From the NCBI RefSeq assembly GCF_030272615.1, contig NC_081414.1, forward strand, positions 338,750,502-338,814,501: a stretch of 64,000 nucleotides of DNA, read 5' to 3'. The DNA is from Cryptomeria japonica (taxonomy: Eukaryota; Streptophyta; Pinopsida; Cupressales; Cupressaceae). Position numbers and translations under genes: made by a program. Positions 10,431 through 21,714 of this stretch are shown one piece after another; position 1 is the stretch's first letter; the number at the start of each line of letters is the position of its first letter. The notes beneath the pieces were generated by a model. That model was not told the origin of the DNA and did not search any database. It was given only the letters and a program-made list of their open reading frames with translations.

Positions 10431-10957
10431 TAAGATAAATTAAAAACAATATATCAAGCATCATAATTCAAATGATGGTTAGTATTCTTTACAGAATCTG
10501 ACTCTGTAGAAAATCATATCACCTAATCACATGATATGAAGTATCACCTAAACAAGTGATACAAATGTTCATCACATCAATCTTATGATGATAGGATATC
10601 ACCTAAGCATGTGATATCAGTATTGCCTAAACATGCAATACTTTAGGATAATCATATGAGAAAGATTAAATTCTCATCTTATCCAAGTTGTGGTATGTGC
10701 ACTCACATCTTATACAAATGTTTTACCACAACACAATCATGGCACATCCATGACACACCAGAGACACAACATGATAACTAGTTTGAACATCATAAGATCG
10801 TCACCTTATGATGTCTACATACAAGTGTTCATTATCTTGAGAGATCATCACCTCTTAGATATGAACCTAGGGGATAAAATCCAAAATATCCTATCATGAC
10901 AAAGAAGTTTACACATTAAACATCTTATTGATATGCAAATACAGATTACAAAGAAAA

Positions 10958-11399
10958 TTACCTTTCTATCATACCTAAACCTTTTCTAAAGTGATCAACC
11001 TTCACTCTGGAAAGAGGTTTGGTCAGAATATCTGCAGTTTGATCTCCTGTACAAACATATTCTAATTGGATCACATTCCTGTCTACCATATCTTGCACAT
11101 AGTGGTATGGAATATCGATATGCTTGGATATGTCATGGAATACTGGATTTACTGAAAGTTTTATGTAGCTCTGATTGTCACAATGTATAACAGTGGGTTT
11201 CATAGGCTCTCCAAACAACCCCACCAGCAACTTCCTAAGCCATACTGCATCTCGGGCAGCCATAGAAGCTGCAATGTATTTGGCCTCGATGGAGATTTGA
11301 GCTACAAAAGACTGCTTTCTGCTGATCCAGGATATCATGGTTGAACCTAGACTGAAGCAACACCCTGAATTGCTTTTTCTGTCAGTCACACTTCTAGCC
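10958..11399 (-). pseudogene. pol: C1 RNase H
   Basis: An open frame of 143 codons shows the copia RNase H end: KSNSGCCFSLGSTMISW, SIEAKYIAASMAARDAVWLR, VIHCDNQSYIKLSVNPVFH, and the terminal ADILTKPL followed by FRKGLGM. Acidic residues in EAKY and CDNQS are kept. The first part (ADWARS-type motif) lies just upstream across a stop near 11395-11445. Confidence 0.9.
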
Positions 11400-12640
11400 C
11401 AATCTGAATCTGTAAATCCATGTAGGTCTATATCAACTTTCTAATATTTGAGACCAAGGTTTAGGGTACCTTATAAGTATCTCATAATGTGTTTTACTGT
11501 AACCAGGTATATCTCCTTAGGTTCACACATAAACTAATTTAGAGCATTAACTCCATAACAGATATCTGGCCTTGTATTTACCAAGTATATCAGGGATCCA
11601 ATCATCTATCTGTATTGAGTAGGGTCAGTGGGTTGTGACTCTGCTGCTACTTCTTTAAGTTTATATAAATTGGTTTCAATAGGAGAGGTCATGGGCCTAC
11701 AGTTTAGCATTCTGAATCTCTTCAAAATATCCAAGGTATACTTTCCTTGGTTTAGTATAATGTTGTCAAAATTCTTCCATACTTCCAATCCTAGGAAGTA
11801 ATGGAGTCCCAAGTCCTTCATATCAAATTATTTGGATAGATCTTTCTTGCATTGATCTATAAGGTGATAATTTCATGTGATTAATAAGTCATAAACATAT
11901 AAAATTAATATTAGCATATCACCTTTATTTCTTTTGTAGTAGAGATTAGGATCTGCATCATTCTTAGAGAAATCTAGTCCTTAGAGATAGGTGTCAATTC
12001 TTTCATACTAGGCTCTGGGAGCCTGTTTAAGCCCGTAGAGAGCTTTCTTGAGTCTACACACATGAGACTCTGCATCATGAATTTCAAACCCTTCAAGTTG
12101 TTCTAGGTAGACTTCCTCTGAGATCTCACCATTAAGAAATGTTGTCTTAACATCCATCTGGTGTACCTTCCACCCCTTTGCTATTGCAATGGCTAGTACA
12201 ACTCTTACTGATGTATACCTGGCAATAGGTGCAAATGTTTCTTCATAATCTATTCCTTCCCTTTGTGAGAACCCTCTAGCTACAAATCTGGCCTTGTGTT
12301 TTTCAATACTGCCATCTGCAGCATGTTTGATCTTGAAAAGCCATTTAGATGAAACAATAGATTTCTTAGTTGGCCTAGGAACAATCTCCCAAACATCATT
12401 CTTCATAATGGACTGATACTCTTCAAACATGGCATCCTTCCATACTTGATGTTCAAGTGCATCTGATACATTGTTTGGTTCGGCTTTAGAGAGATTATTC
12501 ATAAGGGCAACATAGCTAGTGAATTTATTTGGCCTTTTTCTTTCCTTGAAGGTTCCTGAATGAGCAACAAACTTTTGAGCTTCTACTACAATCTTGGTGG
12601 CCCATAGTGGTCTTTTCTTGAGGTTTTCTCTAGGTGGGTT
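11400..12640 (-). pseudogene. pol: C1 reverse transcriptase with YVYD in place of YVDD
   Basis: Open pieces 12008-12502 and 11606-11821 show the copia RT order: VWKDAMFEEYQSI, WLFKIKHAADGSIEKHKARFV, GFSQREGIDYEETFAPIARY, QMDVKTTFLNGEISEEVYLEQ and [14 protein letters not shown]. Then MKDLGLHYFLGLEVW and an end near 11600. The catalytic box between them reads YVYD (11888-11899) instead of YVDD, removing one metal-binding Asp. Stops near 11460, 11830 and 12000 add to the damage. Confidence 0.9.
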
Positions 12641-14149
12641 TTGAGTTTCACCTATAGTTTCCTCAGGATTCTCCCTCTAAAGCTCAGGAGTAGGATATTC
12701 ATCTATGCTAGGGGTAGGGATATAGATTTCAGGCTCTAGTGAGCTTTGGGCTCTTTTGAAGGATAATTCTTCTTCAAAGATCACATCCCTACTTAGTTAA
12801 ATATTCTTTTGACCAGGTATATAGATCCTCTAGGCCTTGGAGGTTTCACTATATCCTACGAGGATTCCCCTCTTTCTAGAAGGCTCTAATTTTACTCTTT
12901 TCTCCCTAGATATATGAATATAGACAAGGCATCTAAATATCCTAAGGTGGCTGATATCTGGTTTTGATTTAGTAAAGACTTCCTCAGGGGTCTTATCTTC
13001 AAGATGGGAGTGAGGACATATGTTTTTAATATATACAACAATGCTAGTTGCTTCTGCCCAAAGATTGACATTTAGATTTTGATCAAGAATCATAGCTTTG
13101 GCAACTTCAACGATTGTCCTATTTTTCCTCTTAGCTACCCCATCTTTTTGAGGATTATAAGGTATTGTTAACTCCCTCTTAATCCCTAATTTTTTACAAA
13201 AATCTTTAAATAATTCTGATGTGTATTCCCCCCCATTATCAGTTCTTAGGGTTTTAATTTTATTTCCTGAGTAATTCTCTGTTAGTGAATTGAATTATGT
13301 AAACCTAATGAGGATCTCTTCTGATTCTTTACATTTCAGAAAGTAGATCCAAGTTTTCCTAGAGTAGTCATCAACAAATATTACATAATACAAAAATCCC
13401 CCCAAAGAAGGTACATACATGGGTCCACATACATTCGAATGAACTAACTCTAAAATTTTACTTGTTTTCCTAGTACTATTTTGAAAAGAACTCTTAGTAT
13501 TTTTACCTAGGGCACATCCTTTGCATTCCCCTGAATGATATTGCTTTAACTTAGGTAGGCCTGTGATAAGGTCTCCCATTGATGATACATATCTAAAATT
13601 CAGGTGGCCTAGTCTTCTATGCCAGACTTTATTAGCATCTATAGTTTCATGGATTAGGACTAAGTTGGGCTCTGTGCATAGCTCATACAAGTAGCCTTGT
13701 CTTTGACCAATAGCTTTAGCTTTCTTGATGGATGAATTATTTGGCCAAGCCAACACTCTATTTTCCATGAAGGTCACTCTATATCCATTGTCCTCCAGTG
13801 CTGATATTGAGACTAGGTTTCTCTTGATGCCTGGGAAATATAGTACTCCTTTAAGTTGTAATGATACACCTGACTTTAGTTTGAAGGTGTAGGTTTGAAC
13901 TCCTTTGACTAGATGTGTGGAGTCATCTCTGATAGTTACTTCCTCATCATTCTCCTCTTTCATAGAGTCTAGCACTTCTCTGAATCTTGTAATGTGTCTG
14001 GATGAGCCACTATCAATCGCCCAGGAATTAACTTTGTTTGATGTTTGGTTTGTGAGTGCTGAATAGAGTACATACTTCTCGGGGTCTTCTTCCCTTTTAG
14101 ATTTCATGTTTTGGCAAATGTGGGTTGTTGTTTGGCTCTTTTTGGACAT
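12641..14149 (-). pseudogene. pol: C1 protease, GAG-pre-integrase and integrase
   Basis: The frame 14149-13295 carries the protease site AIDSGSSRHIT (about 14010-14040), then the zinc-binding pre-integrase motif WHRRLGHLNF and CKGCALGK, then integrase GPMYVPSLGG and FVDDYSRKTWIYFLK. Past a stop, rows 13295-13090 give LRTDNGGEY, and PQKDGVAKRKNRT where a Glu is usual. AAG at 13130-13132 therefore replaces the third catalytic acid. The domain end (12830-13093) holds RIFRCLVYIHI and GILVGYS. Rows 12641-12829 are an acidic linker with stops. Confidence 0.88.
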
Positions 14150-14897
14150 TTGGCAACATAGTGCCCAAATTTGTCACACTTGTAACATTGAATCTATGAA
14201 AGGTCCTTCTTGAAGGTGTTCTTGCCGTGATGACCTTTTCTCTTTGTAAATTACTTCTACTTTCTTTTCTTATTTGAGTTTGTATTTAGAACTTGGAGAT
14301 CTTCATCTATATTCTTTTGCTTGATCCCTTTCTTATTTTGCCTTGATTCCTCTTGGAGACAGTTAGCCTTTAGCCTATCAAATTTTGGAAATTCATCCCT
14401 AGCACTAATGCCTTGGACGAATGTTTCCCATATACTAGGCAACCCATCTAGAGCAATGAGATTTAGTTCTTTGCTTTGGATCTCATATCCAAGAGTTTCC
14501 AGTTCATCCCTTAGGGCTGATATTTGCATGAAGTAGGCATTGACTAATTCTCCTTTGATCATGGCTATGTGATTTATTTCTCTCTTTAAAGCCAATGTTC
14601 TACTAGCATTAGATATCTCAAATGCATCTTCAAGTTCTTTGAACATGTTGTAGGCTTTTTCATGTTTCCTTATGGTGGGCATAATATTATTTCTCACCCC
14701 ATCAACTATGATTTTGATGGCCTTTTCATTTCCCTCTGTCCAAGTTGTTTTGTTAGGTTGTGAACCTATTCTATAATTTTAATTTTTACAAATGATTCAA
14801 CTTTATTTTCTTTTAGAATCATCTGAATTTTGAACTTCCATGTTGAAAATTCATCACTTCCTCCGAGTCTATCTTCAAATCTGATAGCACTAGCCAT
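14150..14897 (-). pseudogene. gag: C1 gag with one zinc knuckle
   Basis: ATG at 14897 gives MASAIRFEDRLGGSDEFSTW, the copia gag opening (substrate-like GSxxFxxW). A stop near 14766 is followed by frame 14697-14257, with ALKREINHIAMIKGELVNAY and a conserved LxALDGLPSIWETFVQGIS. A zinc knuckle CYKCDKFGHYVAKC (C-x2-C-x4-H-x4-C) sits at about 14150-14200. Stops separate the pieces. Confidence 0.87.
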
Positions 14898-14976
14898 TAG
14901 AAGAATTTTGATGTTGAATATATGCTTGTTTGAATTTTCCACAAAATTGAATAGCCTCAGGTTCGATTTAACTATA

Positions 14977-14988
14977 GCTTTGATACCA
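14977..14988 (-). promoter_or_regulatory. C1 primer-binding site, tRNA-iMet type
   Basis: The minus strand reads TGGTATCAAAGC directly after the 5' LTR. It is one base off the initiator-Met primer site TGGTATCAGAGC used by copia elements. There is no spacer. Confidence 0.88.
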
Positions 14989-15767
14989 TGTAAATGATGT
15001 TCAATTCTCATTTCAATATGCAAGTTATATTCTAGTTTATCTTTACTTTATCTATGTATTATCTATTTTATATGATAAATCTAACTATCTTCTTTTCTAT
15101 GGCAGGTGAGAGGAGCATTTATTGATTTCGATGTCCTTCTCACAAATGTTGATTGATATGTATATGCAAGTAGGGAGGATCAAGCAATGCCTTGACCGGT
15201 CATGTCTTTTAGACATGACTGATCAAGATATTACTTGATTGTACCCTTTGGCTTATCACTGTAATTACAATCGATGTATGTTTAACAAACCAATACCAAT
15301 CAGTGTATACTTAACAACCCGATACCAATTGGTGTGTATTTATCTTGCCACCCGATACCAATTGGTGTATACTTAACCCGATATCAAACGATGCATGCTT
15401 AAATTGCCACCCGATACCAATCGGTATTTATTAGTTAATCTGGTAATCATTATTGTTCACTGTTAAATATATTAACCGATATAAATCGGAATGCATTGGT
15501 TAACCCGATTAATAATTGGTGATCACAGTTAATAAGATAACCGATATTAATCGGGATTCATTAGTTATAAAATAAACCGATATTAATCGGTATTCTATGC
15601 TATAGGATGATTATCGATAATTAAGCATTGTTTGAACTAAGTAGATTGAACATATACAAATCAAATGAAGGATTAATAGCTTGAAGTTTTTCATCATAAT
15701 TTATCGATAGGATAAATGATTGAATGAAAGACTTCATTTATCTTACCGAAGCTATCATGCATTAACA
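14989..15767 (-). repeat. C1 5' LTR (right copy)
   Basis: 779 bp matching 9613-10414 apart from scattered changes and a 19-bp gap. TG...CA termini. The dyad array at about 15255-15595 is clear, for example ACCGATATTAATCGGT at about 15574. Confidence 0.93.
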
Positions 15768-16276
15768 AGGGCAATACTCTTAACCTATTGATGGAAGTGG
15801 ATTCTACATTACTTATGATTCATTAAGTTCCTCATTCAAAATTAGCTAGAAATAATCCCAAAAACATTCAAAAACACTCAGAAAATCCAAATACATGTCA
15901 AAAACATCAAAAATAAAAAAACATTGCAAACACATATAATATTCTTTGTACATACGCATCACAACAGACACAAAACAAACATTTTGAGCTACTCAAACAA
16001 TGATCACTTATCAAATCAATCAACCAAGTCAAAACATCTACACACAATCATCTTCACAAGGATGGATCCTTCCTCACAAAACAAAGACGTGATAACAACA
16101 AAAGTGTCCAACTCTCCTAAGGGATTGATGTTGGACCTAATAGGTTGTTCTCAAATAAATGTATGATGGGAAAGGATCCCTAGTTTGCATGATTAAGCTA
16201 TTGAAACATCCATTTTTCCAACATTTCATTTTACTGAACTTGACATTTGTTGCATAATTATGATTTGGATGTTCAT
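15768..16276 (+). pseudogene. T2 relic, 5' piece: leader and start of a gag-like frame
   Basis: After C1 the sequence begins AGGGCAATACTC, the join with the T1 polypurine tract. An AT-rich, coding-free stretch follows to about 16060. Then a frame from ATG at about 16062 reads MDPSSQNKDVITTKV and, past stops, IFPTFHFTELD. It is cut at 16276 by solo LTR 2. By position this is the upstream part of the Ty3-like gag that resumes at 32203 and 60361. The link is an inference from removing the insertions, since the protein has no recognised domain. Confidence 0.4.
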
Positions 16277-16755
16277 TGTAAAGGTGAAAATTAGGGTTTC
16301 CACCATTGTATGTAGTAAGACCACTCATTTTTGGTTAAGGACCATTACATTCAAAAGAAGGTTCCAATCCAATAGATTTAGTCATAAACCAACAAGGATT
16401 AGGACTGAGAATTGTAAATGGATTCAAGGGTTTTGATGATATGACTTGATAAAACCTCTTTTGTAAGTTGAATTGTTCAATTTAGGGTATAAGTGTTGAA
16501 AATGAAGGAAAAAATGAAGAAATAGTAAGCTATAGTCATCAAATTGAGCCACAAACCTAGATATGAGCAATGCAAATAGATTCAAACCTATTCCAAGAAA
16601 GAGCTCCTAAAATGTCAGGACTGTTTCGGCCACACCCTGGTCCTTTGAACTTTTTGCAATCTAATGGGAGATTGATTCGTCACTATAAATAATGCTTATC
16701 CTAAAGATCCCAGCTCCATACCTATTTCTTGCACACAAAAAGAAGGGGAAATAGG

Positions 16756-17027
16756 TGTTGGCATTGTATTGTCATTGATGTCAACTAGTAAACAGGCTTG
16801 TCAAATACGTTGTTGATTGGCATAACTGCTAAATTGTTGTCAACTGATAAACAGGAACAGAGAGGTGCTCACGCCACAGGTACAGATGATTGGAGAAGAT
16901 TTAGATATTGTTATTTAGAATATATGTTCATAACATTGGCATGAGTCTGTGATTGATACTGCATCAAGTTTGGTGAGCCAGAGAGCATGTTTATAATTAA
17001 CTAATATGTGCTTTGTGAAGAAGAATG
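16756..17027 (+). repeat. C2 5' LTR, first segment
   Basis: Matches the first 272 bp or so of the 3' LTR at 29656. It is cut at GAATG (17023-17027), the left target duplication of NA-A, and resumes at 23621. Confidence 0.93.
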
Positions 17028-17814
17028 TGTTAGGATTCCCAAAGATACTAAGAGGGGGGGTGAATCAGTATCTAACTGATTTATCAATTTACTTGAATTA
17101 AAACATGTAAATCATGTCAATACAGTGTACCGGTAAATCAGAAGTGATGCAGTAAACAAGAAAAACAATAACCACATGAAGAGCACACCATAACACAGTA
17201 GTTTAATGAGGAAACCCGGTGTGGGAAAAACCTCGGTGGGATTTGTGACCCACAATATTCACTTACTGGCCAATAAGGGAATATTACTGCTACAATAGGG
17301 GCCTGCACATGCAGGAAGGCCAAGTGCCTAGAGCTCACTGCTCAATTACAAAAGGAAGTCACACTGACTTACAAAAATGGATTATAATAATCCAATGTCT
17401 TGTACTACTTCAAAATAGCATCTACTATGCCAGATCTAGTAGCAGTTTTAGCTCTGCTGCATACATAAACCCTTAACCTAAAATTTGCATATTAGGTCTG
17501 CATTATTTCACCTATATCCTTATTACAAAATGTTCTACAATGATCTCATACATTTATGAGTCATATTACAACTCAACATGTCATCTTACAATGATTTTAC
17601 AATAAATTACAAAATATATTATCAACAAAATTCATGTTGGCCTGGGTGCTGGTATCCTTCCTTTCACTGTCGGTGTTCTGTGTGCCGGTGTAGAGTTTGT
17701 CATTGCCGATGCTAGTATAATTGTCTTGTCAGTATCATATGATAACATGGTTTCCATCAATGACAAAACCTTCAATCACCTACAATTTCTCATTGGAGTG
17801 TGCATTTTCCAATA
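17028..17814 (-). repeat. NA-A 3' LTR (left copy)
   Basis: 787 bp matching 22824-23615. On the plus strand it starts TGTTAGGATTCCC and ends TTTTCCAATA, where the partner has TTTGCCAACA, so the CA end is mutated to TA. Confidence 0.93.
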
Positions 17815-18066
17815 ATCTCCCCCTTTGGCATTGATGGTAACACTCATGAGAAAAATCCAAAAAGTGTCGTCCAAAAAGAATCTGCCAAAATTGTCTTACC
17901 AAAAACTATGTGCCAAATCATATGTGCTCCCCCTGAGCTGATGGTGTCTTCTACTAATCATTTTTCTCATTATCACTACTCCGCCTTTGGCATCAATGAC
18001 AAAGGTTGTCAAAGTGTCAACTGAGTGTGGTTTCCAGCTTCATCCCTATAACCAGTTGGTTACAAT
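17815..18066 (-). promoter_or_regulatory. NA-A polypurine tract and 3' untranslated region
   Basis: Next to the 3' LTR the minus strand reads AATGCCAAAGGGGGAGAT (17815-17832). A second hairpin-like copy CCTTTGTCATTGATGCCAAA lies upstream at about 17984-18003. The rest shows no coding motif. Confidence 0.85.
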
Positions 18067-21000
18067 CTAAAAAAGGTCTGCCAATACCAGATTCAGGCTC
18101 TTAGTGAACCGTTCACTATCCTTTATTATGACCTCTGTCCTCTGAATTCTAGTAGTGAGGTGTTGCAATTTTTGTTCCGGTGTCTTCTGTCCTTGAACCA
18201 ATGCCTCATATATCTCTTTTCTTAAGGAGGCGAGGTAGTCCAATTTTGGACTAAGTCTCCATTTCAGATATTTTGCCTTTCATTTTATTCTTTCCTTCTC
18301 TTTTTCAAATTTATGAAGTTCCTCCTCAAAACCTGTTATTTTCTGCTCAAAAATAGATAATGGTTGAGATGAATTAATGAAATTGTCAGCTAATTTATTT
18401 ATTTCTTCCTGTACCATACTGATTTTCTTGTCTATATCTATTGTCAAAAAGTTTGTTTTACATGTATCTCTGTACAACTTTTAAAATTCTTTTAGTGGTT
18501 TACATAGTGCTGGTAAAAGAGTGTCAAATTGTCTCATGCACTTCTTTATTTCCTCTTCAAAGAATTTATGTTTTTCTTTCTCAATTTTCTCTTTGAATGC
18601 TTCCTCATTTATTTGTTCAACTGTCACAATGTTGTCAGTAATATACTTGGACAATGTGTTAAGTTGATTTAAAGAATCTTTATTATCCACATTACACTTG
18701 GGTGCTATCATTTTCAAAATTGGGATTGTATCATCAATAGCTTTGTATGCTTGTGCACTACACTCTATTATTTTCTTGATTGAATCCATTAGAACTTCTG
18801 CCACATTTGTTGGTCTGAATTCTACCATGGAAGAACCAACAATCTGTATTCCGTCTATGTGAGTAACTTCTTTGCTTGTAGTGACCTCTGGTAGGTCAGT
18901 TTGTGTTTGCATTTCTCTAAGCAAAGGTTTGGGTTTCTCAGCTTTTTCTAGTGGCACTGTCTCTGCATGAACCTATTCCTGTGAGGGAGCCCATTGCTTT
19001 GCCTATTTCTCAGTGTTGTCCATTTCTGGTTTTTCTTCTGTGTTTCCTATTGGCTCAGTAGATGAATCATTATGTACATCTATGGTCTTTTCCTTTCTAG
19101 TGTTTGGAGTCACTGTAGTCGGTGGCTCTCTTGCCACATCTAATTTCCCAGTTGATTCTTTATCCACCACAATATTGACTTTCTGAGTGTTAATGTTCAT
19201 TGTATATAACATCTTAGAATCAAGATTTGTATCCTCATGTGGTGTGTCCATACTCTCAGCAGCCAGTTGATTGTCAGTAATAACTATCAGTGGAGTATCT
19301 AAAGGTGGTGGGGATAAGTTGTCTATTATTTTTATACTAGGTGGTCCACCAACCTTACCTTTTCCCTTATCCTTTTGATATACCTTGATGGGTTTAGGGC
19401 TTCGATACTCTTCCTATTTCTCCTTCTCTACAAGGAATATATCCCATGCATCAGTTGTTTCTTCTGTTACCTCATTCACTCTACCTACCATTAGTGCTAC
19501 ATGCCAGTGAGAAGTTGAAAATACTGACCGGTTAGCCTCAGAGATCAATTGATCTATCTCATCAGGTGAGTTGACAGGATGTACAACAAGTAGTTTTTCA
19601 ATCTTTATTTTCTTATCAAGCTCAACAATAGCTAGCCTTCTAGCTTCTAGTCTATTAGATAGATCTGCCGGTATTTCGTCAACAACTTGCATCAAAAATT
19701 TCTTGTAAATATCTAAGTGTAAGATTACACTATTCTCTACTTTCTCCTTGTCATCAGCCGATAGTGTGTCATATAATTTGTTAATGTTTTTCAGCTTTCC
19801 ATACTCTATTATTTCATTGAGAAGTTTATCAATGGGAGAAATAGTTTGTTGAGTCTTCTTCTTAGGGGTCATCTTCTTTTTCTTTGGAGTCAATTTCTTT
19901 GCTGGGGGCCTCACTGCTTGTTGTTTCTGTCTTATTTTTCTAGGAGAAGGTGAGGGTATCGGTGAATTTTTTCTCTTCCTTTCAACTCTTTTGAATTTAG
20001 CCAGTATGTCACTCTCAGAGGAAGTTGCAACCGGTGAGAGATGAATTTCTGGTTGAAGTTCTTCCAATTCACTCTCCTTAATACCAGTTTGTCTTAATAC
20101 ATCTTCCTTGATAGCTTGTGCCTACCGGGTACCTTTTCTAATAGTTGCCTCAACCTTCTTAACCCTTTTCCTTGATTGAATTTGGCTTTCTATTGTTTCA
20201 GCACTACCAAAAATATTTTCTTCAGGTTCCTTTGGAGCTTCTAGGAGGGCTTTTGCATAAGTTTCTATTATATTGACATCAGTTTCATACCCCATTTCAG
20301 TTACCCAGATGGCTCTAGGAATAACTGCCTCCATCCAAATTTCATCCTTCTTTATCACAAAATAGATTTCATCCTTATATTTGTCCACAATTGCTTGTGA
20401 CAATCTGACTCTAGTTTTCATTCGGGCCTTCAATGCCTGAAAAATACTCATTTAAGTTCTTTTCCCTATTCTCTCCCTTGTTTTTTAGTAAATCTAACAA
20501 TTGTTTGCCTACCGGTAGATCAAAACCAAAATTTATAATACTGATACCAGGTACTTTTTTGGTTATGTACAACATCAGACAAACAAGTAGATTTCCAAAT
20601 CTGAATGTTCCCTTTTGTCTTTCTTTATCTTTCCCAAATTATCAATCAGTTAATCTTTACGCCATTCACATATGTCTATCCTTGCATTATTATTTACCAT
20701 ATCATAGGCACTTTTAATGCATAGGCTAGAGACTGAGTTTAACCTATTTGCATTTGTAGTTTTGTAGCCTAAGATCATACTAATAAATTTGACATTGATA
20801 TTGATTACATCATTTACCCTCAGTGATCTCTTGTCAAATGTTGCACCAGTTAGGTCTATCATTGTGTCATTTGAGACTCTCTTGGTTTTGTCAGGTCTGT
20901 TACCGGTGGAAGGTAACCCTGTTACTGCTTTGACATCTTCCTTAGTAATCTTGTGAATAGAGTCCAACCAAAAGAATTCACCATGAACCCTGCTTAGCAC

Positions 21001-21342
21001 AATTCTTATGATATCCTTGGGAAAATCTGGGATACTAAGAATTTCTGTAAAACCTAGGGTTTCTATTATCTTGTGTCCAGTTTTGACATTTCCAGACTCA
21101 TCACAAATTACAGATTTATACATGTTTTTGATTTCATCATCACCCCATTCCTCTATATGACAATGTATATACATTCTAGGGTCTTCAACATAAACTACTC
21201 CTTTAGGGATTTGGGAGAATGCACCTATGTCATCATCTTTCTTAGCAATTTTAGGAACCAATTTGAAGACAGGTCTAGGGCGCTTAACTACCTCAACAAC
21301 AGTAGGGTTTGCAATGAGTTCAGGAGTAGATGAAGAAGCCAT
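18067..21342 (-). pseudogene. NA-A ORF2: large protein of unknown function
   Basis: ATG at 21342 opens MASSSTPELIANPTVVEVVK. The frame is traceable for about 1090 codons to a stop at 18067-18069 (ending LVLADLF), broken at about 20650, 20122, 19411, 19003, 18480 and 18279. Layout: an N-terminal conserved domain of about 220 residues (YVEDPRMYIHCHIEEW, RIVLSRVHGEFFWLD, ITKEDVKAVTGLPSTG, LTGATFDKRSLR); a second block (QIVDKYKDEIYFVIKKDEIW, PRAIWVT, IIETYAKALLEAP); a Lys/Pro-rich, NLS-like tract (KKLTPKKKKMTPKKK, about 19860-19900); an acidic Ser/Thr-rich section; then C-terminal coiled coils (FEEELHKFEKEKERIK). NA-B ORF2 has the same order. The ITxxDVxxVTGLP motif faintly recalls plant mobile domain proteins, but I assign no family. 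Confidence 0.8.
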
Positions 21343-21714
21343 GGATATAAATACCTTTATCTACCTTAAGGAATGATTGCTTGATGAATTGCTTCGCTAA
21401 GGGTGCTTTCGCTCAGAAATTTTTGTGCTCTCAAAAGTTTGAATGCTTGGTGAATGAAAAATGGAGCCAAAACACTTGCTTTATAATGTCATTATCCCCA
21501 ACTACCATATTTAATGCTTGTTGGTTAAGTAATGACTTAACTTATCTTCCGATGTAGAAGTAATTTCAACTTCTTACCATCAACCGAGGGAATAATAGCA
21601 TGTTTCTCATTTAGTTGCTAAACCCTCAAAGGATTTTCCTTCAGTTAGATGAAGAGTCCCTTGCCGGGGAGTGTTACTCTATTCTATCAGTGGAGAAGTA
21701 TTCACATCAACATT
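21343..21714 (-). other. NA-A spacer between ORF1 and ORF2
   Basis: About 370 bp with no clear frame, between the end of the zinc-knuckle ORF1 and the ATG of ORF2. NA-B has a spacer of similar length at the same place (55647-55999). How ORF2 would be translated is not evident. Confidence 0.6.

Larger units (their letters stand above)
9613..15767 (-). mobile_element. C1: Ty1/copia LTR retrotransposon
   Basis: Two closely matching LTRs (9613-10414 and 14989-15767) start TGTAAATGATG and end GCATTAACA on the plus strand. Between them, on the minus strand, lie gag, protease, integrase, RT and RNase H in copia order. The flanks are GGGGC (9608-9612) and AGGGC (15768-15772), a 5-bp target duplication with one mismatch. 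It is defective through stops plus substitutions in RT and integrase catalytic residues. Confidence 0.93.

Noticed and set aside
15768-16062. 3' LTR of T1 after C1
   Set aside because: The sequence continues the polypurine region of T1, but no TG start or matching partner could be found, so it is not annotated as an LTR.
19414-20067. Lys/Pro-rich segment of NA-A ORF2 as a histone-like host protein
   Set aside because: It is one section of a longer frame with a counterpart at the same place in NA-B; the basic tract alone is not specific.
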